A stretch of DNA of 64,000 nucleotides from NCBI GenBank assembly GCA_017591395.1, contig WEDG01011610.1, positions 1 through 64,000 of the forward strand. Direction: 5' to 3'. This DNA is from Schistocephalus solidus (Eukaryota; Platyhelminthes; Cestoda; Diphyllobothriidea; Diphyllobothriidae). This document shows positions 57,870-64,000 of this stretch, in pieces. A program made the translations under genes and the position numbers. Position 1 is the first letter of the stretch. The number at the start of each line of letters is the position of its first letter. The notes under the pieces are model-generated. The model saw only the letters and a list, made by a program, of their open reading frames with translations, had not been told where the DNA came from and searched no databases.

Positions 57870-57950
57870 CGTGATGAGGTGGTCGAGTGGTTAGCGAGCA
57901 TCGCCATCGTTTTGGTGATCACGTGTTCAATTCCGGCTTGCGCCATGACT
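57870..57950 (+). repeat. tRNA-like sequence (probable SINE head)
   Basis: A-box-like tggtcgagtgg and B-box-like tgttcaattcc at tRNA spacing, with an anticodon-arm-like stem tcgcc/ggtga around an 8-base loop. The acceptor and T stems do not pair, so it is not a working tRNA. It lies directly 5' of the minus-strand CR1-like copy, in the opposite orientation, so it may be an independent SINE or a relic. Confidence 0.45.
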
Positions 57951-58429
57951 TTTTGAATTCTTGTGTGGTGACTTAATAATTAACGGGTGGCTATGTGTTG
58001 GTTTACACTACCAGCGGTTTTACACAAGCAGTATATAAATTACCTACTCCGCCTTTTTTGCAAATTAATGAAATCCCTCGAACGTTCTTAACTACGCCTG
58101 CTAGTGGAAGTTGATAAAAGTATTTGTTATAACAAGTTACTCGATATAAATTTCACAATCAGTTAGACAGAATATGGATAATGAACGACTCATCATTTTT
58201 TGTAGATACTCCTCAGAAAGCCTGATGAGCAGTTAGAGCCTGGATTGAACTGGTAGGTTGTGTAGGCCAAGATTTCTGACAGTGCTCGATTTGGAGAACT
58301 CTCCTGGTCAAACTGTGAAGGTATCGAAGGCACCTGGACGGAAGATTCAATTAATTGATTCAATAATTTGAACCAATCAATGTCTGTGGACTGTTTGTTT
58401 CAATGCAAAGACTCGATTAAAATCGGTCT

Positions 58430-58960
58430 TCTTGATGCTATAAAATTCAAACCGCGTGGCACCCGTTCAGTTCCGTGTCCATGTGTCCAGCCTGGCACCA
58501 GTCACACGTAGCTTAAGTGTGTGACGTCGTAGGTTGTTTGTGGTTGCTAGCTCAAAAAAGTCTCCCAGTATTAAGGCAACAGTCCTGACCACATAGGATG
58601 CGTCAATTTTGTATAAGGTTGCCCCTTACATACCCGTAATTCAAAGGGAAAAGGTAAAGATTAGTTAATCGGGTTTCGTAGGGTATTGAAACATTAATAA
58701 CAATTATTTCGGTAAATTGAACGGCCTCAGTTATTGTTGCCTCTCCAAAATCACTCACGGGGTGGTTATATTCACTTTCCCTAGTGAAAACAGACCAGAC
58801 AAATTCTGACAGTTGATCAGCTTTTGCTCCAGCGTCAGTGAGGTTTATACCCCAGTAGTCCTGAGCAAGGGTATTAGATCTTTGATTTTGCGTGCTTTGT
58901 TTAATGGAACCGTAAAACGTTTCGCGTTCTTCTTGGCCCATTTATGCAGATCCACTTCAA
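58430..58960 (-). mobile_element. CR1-like copy with internal deletion of the RT core
   Basis: The linker between endonuclease and RT (INLTDAGAKADQLSEFVWSV and EATITEAVQFTEI) is followed directly by the C-terminal region: IPYETRLTNLYLFPLNYGYV, then further tail sequence with stops. The whole polymerase core is missing within one continuous frame at 58603-58941. Remaining frames toward 58430 resemble the tail LATT.NLR.H. and are broken. Confidence 0.72.
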
Positions 58961-60450
58961 ATTCCCGTCATGTTTTCAGAATAAATCCCTCGACTGCATT
59001 ACTTTGAAGTTTGTATGCACTTATCTATGCGGGATTCCTCTCTGTAAGCGCTTTATTCCATAGCCTAAAGTTTTGAGGTTTCCTTATGTCCACCAATATG
59101 ACGATCCTCACAGTGACCCTCTCCAATATCTTATGCTGTTCTTTTTGGTTGATCATCTGTCTGCCTGTGATTTGTTTATGTTTAAAGTAAAATAGATGTC
59201 TATGTTGAAAACATATCTTTAAAATGATATAATACCTGTTTTTTTATTATTGGTGTCCTTATTGGCCTAAGGTTTAAAACCTCTCAAATCATTGATGGCA
59301 AAGGAATGAGATTTATGACGTCGTTTCTTTTCTTATCTGAACGTCCTACTGTAGCTCGATAATGTTTACCTCCTGCACACAAATCCAAAGAGCTGTTCTC
59401 CTGACCACTGACGGCCAGTGGAATATCGTCAAACTATGAGCACCTCAGTAAAGGCATTCAGTAGAATACCTCGAGCAAAACCCTATCAGTCAACCTGACT
59501 TATCTAGCACCCACACATACGAAACGCCCTTAAAGCAGCCCAAAAGCTGACAGAAACTGCACTGCCCACGTCAGTCGAAGGCGTGCGAATTACGCAACCT
59601 GATAGCTGGCCTGTTCATGCATGTCAAACAGAGACATGTTCCCGCAGCTTTCTAAGCAACGTTGTCACGTAATGACCTTGGTTTGGCATACAGAATAATA
59701 TAAAACCAGAACTGCAGTGAAAAAAGGCCGCAGAAAATGCCCTGAGAGTACAACATGCTATCGAAAGGAGTTTGTTACCATTGACAAAGATTCCTTGGAA
59801 GAATTTGCGACACCTTTGTTGAGTCTAGTCTACAATATGGCATGCATGCATAGTGATCATGGTTAGCGAAGAACAAATCATGCATCGATAAAGTACAAGG
59901 CCATGCTGCAAAGCTGGTAAAGTGTTAAAAAACCGACCATATATAGAAAGACTGAACTGTCATAATCTATTCCCTCTGTGATACCAGCAGCAAAGAGGTG
60001 ATCTTATCCTATTTACACGATAAAGATGGCCTTGAGCACAGAATGAGATTTAAGGACATGTTTAATTGGCACCTTTTGCCCAATCTTAGTGGATACTCAA
60101 TGAAACTACGCATAGAAATGTCCAGGCTAATCCTTCACGTTGAATTTTTACGCAAAAGGCAGCAGAAAAATGGAATATGTATCATTCAAACAGTCGTAGA
60201 GGCGACATCTCTGCAGCTGTCGAATAAACTCTTGGATGTTTATATATGTCCGCTTATTTCCCTTAACAGTCTGCATCTGAATTAAATACTCCGTAAACCA
60301 GGTACAGCGTATTTAAAAATCGATGCTACTCAAATCATGCAAGCAATATTTTATGAGGGACGATTTTGCTCTGCATGTACTGCTGTATCAAAGGAAATGA
60401 CATGTAAGCAATAGAGTTGTCAAAGGTATTGCCTATAATCCTTATGGACT
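58960..60450. other. No recognisable gene
   Basis: Mixed sequence between CR1-like and PLE fragments. The open frame at 59998-60285 has no motif. Nothing nameable. Confidence 0.4.
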
Positions 60451-60960
60451 AAACTGAAATCCCAGCAACAAATGGCTGATAGGCCCGAATGGTGGACTTG
60501 TCCACGCACGAGAGACAGGAGCGTGTAAGCCCGACATTACACCATCTTCTTCGCATTGAGGCAAGTGTAAGAGACTTCAACATTTTCATTGTTGCGAATC
60601 TTATGGAGGTGATTGCGCAGGACTCTCTATGCCAGCACACGATCAATACATCAATTGAATGAGTTAGGATTCGAGGCCCATGCTGCAAGCAATTCTTCAC
60701 ATGTGGTGCTGCTGGCGTGAGCAATTATCTTGACGGTTGTGAAGCTGAACTCGTAGTCCAGTTTGTGGGTACGAGCAGCCCCTTGAGATGGTTCGTGACC
60801 CCACCTCACAGCATGCTTATGAAGATATACACGCGGTCTGAGCATTTGTTCACTCGGGCCTGTGTAGGTAACAGGAAAGTGTAAGCCTAAGATGTTAAAC
60901 TCTACTAAAAACTGCTCTTTAGGATTGAGTCGGTTTTGATGTTCATGCCTGAGTAAAAAT
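60450..60960 (-). mobile_element. Penelope-like element C-terminal fragment (GIY-YIG side)
   Basis: The minus strand reads HKHAVRWGHEPSQGAARTHK, then FTTVKIIAHASSTTCEELL and AWASNPNSFNR. This is the C-terminal block of PLE endonuclease ends in flatworms (EHK.AVRRGD..SQ.A.HT, KI.AHA, L.EAWAS..NS.NR). The GIY start appears as VTYTGPSEQ just upstream and is degraded. Frames are interrupted. Confidence 0.7.
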
Positions 60961-61254
60961 CAGGTACGTATGAATGCGTTCTAATAACTATGTACTTGGC
61001 TACTTTGTTTATTAAGGTAGGCTTGTAATGCTGTTGTTTGAATCAGCTCAAGCTCTCTTCGCGTTACCGAAATCGTTAGTACTAAGCTTCTGGGGTAAAC
61101 ACTAGGGTAATTTTGATTTGCTCTGTGGAACGGAGTGGGCTATTGAGATTGACGTGCTTCAATATGGTAAGCCGCCATTCAGACTGTTTTAGAGCTGTTG
61201 TTTGGGTTGGATTTTGATCAATCAGGGTAAGACTTAATGGCAGGCTTTTATTAC

Positions 61255-61375
61255 CACAGGTGGAGTTTAGAAGAAGAGGTGAAGTTGGGTTAGGATTGTA
61301 GTTAATTTTTAGGGTTCGCGTTAGGGTTGGATTTAGTTTTAAGGTAAGGGTTGGTTTTAGTTAACTACTGAATAA
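61255..61375. repeat. Degenerate TTAGGG-like stretch
   Basis: gttgggttaggattgtagtt, ttagggttcgcgttaggg and aaggtaagggttggtttt. The same degenerate unit fills the two TIR elements at 26 and 31 kb. No inverted ends were found here. Confidence 0.55.
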
Positions 61376-61959
61376 TTGAATTGTTCAAAATTTGAATAAT
61401 TAAATTTATAATTAAATAATAAATACAGATTATTTATTTAATTAATCATAATAAAAATATGTAATTAATGCAAATAACCATTTCCAATTCATTAAAAATT
61501 TTGATAACTTAATCATTTAGCGGTCACTAGCGATTCTTTAGCCAGTTAGCTTTCATTTAGCTTACTAGTTTACTTTTACACTATAACGCACCACGAGACT
61601 GAACTAAGTGGAGTGAAGTTAAACTTTTTGCGCGAGCACAGGATAGGGTCGGAATGATCGATTGTCGATGAAGAGGCCGGTGCCCCCTTCCACACTGAAA
61701 CGCTGACCCTCGTCCCCACAGGTATCGTCGCCGCATATCGTATCGTCGTCTCCTGCTCAATGTCATCATCCCCTCGTTCTAACCCCACAGTTGCCCACAG
61801 CGTTGCACTCCGAAACGGTTAACGGGCATGAGAGGATGCCCCCAATTCCATATGGCACATGTCTACATGTAGCACTCCCTTCCTTACTTTCCTTTTTTTC
61901 GATAGGATAGAGCCAGATTTATATCAGTTACCTTCATTTAGCGCCATTCATTCTCTGTG

Positions 61960-62330
61960 ATCTCATATTTTGCGTCGCATAACTATAAGTATTTTATTCA
62001 GCCCATAAGCTACTGCTTTGGTTTTTGAATTTGCTGTTGGTTTCCAGAATTTTCTGTCACAAAGAATGGCCTTAGCGTTCTCATAATAGTCTTGTCCGTT
62101 CATAATGACTCTTGTACCTCCCTTATAAGCAGGTAGAATGATTATTGTGTCGACCCGCGTCAGTTCCTTCATAGATTTTGACTTTGCGAAATGAAGTAAG
62201 GAAGTCTGTGCGCCACCTTCAAGGAGATAACACTTTCTCGAATGGAGCGTACTTTACCACCTGTTGTTTCGGTTCACACAAACAAAGCTTCCAGTTCCGC
62301 AATGAAATCGAATTCGGGTCAGCATCTGCG
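61960..62330 (-). mobile_element. Penelope-like element N-terminal fragment
   Basis: The frame at 62172-61963 reads LTRVDTIIILPAYKGGTRVI, then MNGQDYYENAKAIL and WKPTANSKTK. This is the PLE block ILPADKGG.TVIM with K-x-Y..K; the Asp of PADKGG is Tyr here. It has the same orientation as the 60.45-60.96 kb fragment and lies upstream of it. The RT core between them is absent, replaced by AT-rich and TTAGGG-like sequence. Confidence 0.75.
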
Positions 62331-63400
62331 GTGTTGAAATAGGTTTCATGCCGTAGCACGTATAGTTGATGCTCTATTAGATCTCAGAGCATTGATGCTG
62401 TAACTGAGCAATATTAACGGGTACAGAAGGCTGGTACCACCCAAGATCTGCCCGAAAATACAAAGATCACATGCAGGCTATCAGTGATAGTTCCGCCAGA
62501 TACTCAGCAAGGCTTTTACATCTTTAACGAACACTCTTCTCAAATTTCTGTAATATGTGATTTAGAGTACGCACTCACGCTATAGCAGAACGAATGAGCT
62601 CAAAAAAATTAAGGTTTTTATTTCCGTTTAAAAGACTGCTTGTATGGGGTAGTTTACTTGCCAACCAGGAAAGTTAGTCCCTAGTATTTCTATTGCGCTT
62701 TTAGCTTGAATATGTAACATGAGATAACCAGAACTGTTCACCGGTAACTTAAACATTGAACTCACCGTAAAAGATGTATAAATTCGTGCACAAACCCCAA
62801 CTGTCAAAGTAAAGCTTCATGGATTTAAGCATAGCATAATCACTGCCGGAGAAATCTACTGTATAAATAAATATATTGCATGAAAAAAACTCAAATAAGT
62901 TGAGCGTAAAACCCTCTCCATAGTGCCTTATTCTGAACAAAATGATCCAACTGAGTAGCTTTCACTGAACTCTCAATGTGCTAAAGATATTCGGTTTTCC
63001 ATATTCTTAAGCGAACAAATTGACAATGCGAATTTCGAGCGCCTCATATCTTATTATAGTCCCAAATATTTAACGATTCAGGTCGCTATTCACGTAACTT
63101 TATTACTTTTGTCTTTGGGAATTTTATCCTTTACAGTGTTCGTTGTGCTACGAGCTCATTGATAATCAAAAGATACAACTGTTCACTTTAATATACTGGC
63201 ATAAGATGTAAAACGTAGAGCTTAGAGTATCTGAAAAATCATATTTCACTCAAAATTATATGAGAACATGTCCTGTTTTTTTCGCACTGTTTGTTCGGAA
63301 CACAAAAGCAAATGCTTATATTACAGTCGCCACCGAACTCATGTGGTTCATAAATGAAGCTGATAATACCCAGCTGAGGTATTCAAAGATAATTGGAGAT
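62330..63400. other. No recognisable gene
   Basis: AT-rich. The start may still be eroded PLE sequence (the first 150 bases). Nothing else nameable. Confidence 0.4.
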
Positions 63401-63510
63401 GGACGTAGGAATGATATAACCGACAAAGACAAGTGAGACTAGGATGGCTTTTTCTGGCTTATGAGCTGTCATGAGCCAGCCACACCAAAACCCAGGTGCG
63501 ATTCTGCCTT
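63400..63510 (-). repeat. SINE copy, partial
   Basis: On the plus strand, cgacaaagacaagtgagact, then aggatggctttttctggctt and atgagctgtcat, matches the tail and body of the 33-kb SINEs (acaaagacaacggagactag, atgaccatttctggct). The head is not recognisable. Confidence 0.55.
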
Positions 63511-63889
63511 TATCGCTAGCCAATACGTCCGCTGGCTGAGTCCTACAGTGAGCCCCAAGGCGTTACAGGACGAGTAGATCCCGTAAATTGATCGGTGAGC
63601 GCCCGTCTACCATGGACATATGCGTCCTGTTTTTCTGACTTTTATTATATTCCTTCATTTATTTCATAATAAATTGAAAAGTGACATAAAAATAACGATA
63701 TGCCTTCAAACTATGAGTATTTTGGTATTTTCGGCTGCTTAGGGCATACTAGTAAGAAAGGTATGAAAGGAATTTGACACTTAATGTATACAATAATACT
63801 ATGTTTCTTCCTGTGAATGTCTGAAGTATTTTGATGCAGCGCATAGCATGCATCAAAACACATAAAGCATTTCAATTCAGTTCACGTGA

Positions 63890-63945
63890 CTTGAGAGAAA
63901 ATGTAGGCAAGCGTGTATGAACTCCCTATTTAGAACAGTTAACTC
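63890..63945 (+). repeat. Dispersed repeat with TGAACTCCCTATTT core, copy 3
   Basis: gagagaaaatgtaggcaagc then tatgaactccctatttag; the upstream ttgagagaaaatgtagg parallels ttgagggaaatatatggtagg of copy 1. Confidence 0.5.
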
Positions 63946-64000
63946 TGCTACAGAAAAATGTGCAGCTGGAAATTGATTGACATATGGGTGTATGGAAGGG

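Noticed and set aside
57870..57950. Functional tRNA gene
   Set aside because: A and B boxes are present but the T stem and acceptor stem do not pair.

Overview
The window looks like genomic DNA of a flatworm, most likely a tapeworm (inference). The evidence is very long introns, sparse exons, and a dense load of old retroelements: CR1-like and RTE-like non-LTR elements, Penelope-like elements (PLE) and a Ty3/Gypsy fragment. There are also tRNA-headed SINEs and terminal-inverted-repeat (TIR) elements whose interiors resemble degenerate TTAGGG telomere repeats. There are no operons, prokaryotic promoters or CRISPR arrays. Most open frames are short and belong to TE remnants or chance.

Two host genes can be supported. 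(1) Plus strand, 8.28-21.77 kb: a five-exon gene for a UBAP1-like ESCRT-I subunit. All exon phases agree and the chain gives 537 residues. It has the UMA-adjacent core, the DPFD..ELRDIL block and two C-terminal UBA-type segments. (2) Minus strand, 45.16-34.74 kb: at least six exons joined by mutually compatible phases, giving 577 visible residues of a Ser/Thr-, Asn- and Cys-containing protein that I do not recognise. Its 5' end lies upstream. Possible extra exons lie near 43.3-43.5, 50.4-50.6 and 51.9-52.1 kb.

Layout. 0-2.4 kb: nothing recognised. 2.4-3.4: eroded CR1-like 3' end (+). 3.5-3.8: diverged tandem duplication. 3.9-5.9: decayed Ty3/Gypsy RNase H-integrase (+). 6.4-8.0: eroded CR1-like element (-). 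8.3-21.8: the UBAP1-like gene. Its intron 2 holds RTE pieces at 13.0-14.4 kb; its intron 4 holds a SINE at 18.7 kb and a GC-rich repeat at 21.0-21.4 kb. 23.6-24.6: PLE with an inverted 5' part. 26.2-26.9 and 30.9-31.3: TIR elements. 32.9-33.4: two tandem SINEs. 34.7-45.2: the unknown minus-strand gene. 45.2-53 kb: AT-rich, little recognisable. 53.4-59.0: CR1-like cluster (-), with one nearly full copy at 54.0-57.85 kb, an internally deleted copy at 58.4-58.95 kb and a tRNA-like head between them. 60.4-62.3: dispersed PLE parts (-). 63.4-63.5: another SINE copy.

The host genes show no sign of functional coupling. The window's character comes from two dispersed genes whose introns and flanks have absorbed many generations of transposable elements. 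All calls were made by eye from translations, splice-site motifs and remembered family motifs; no database search was run.
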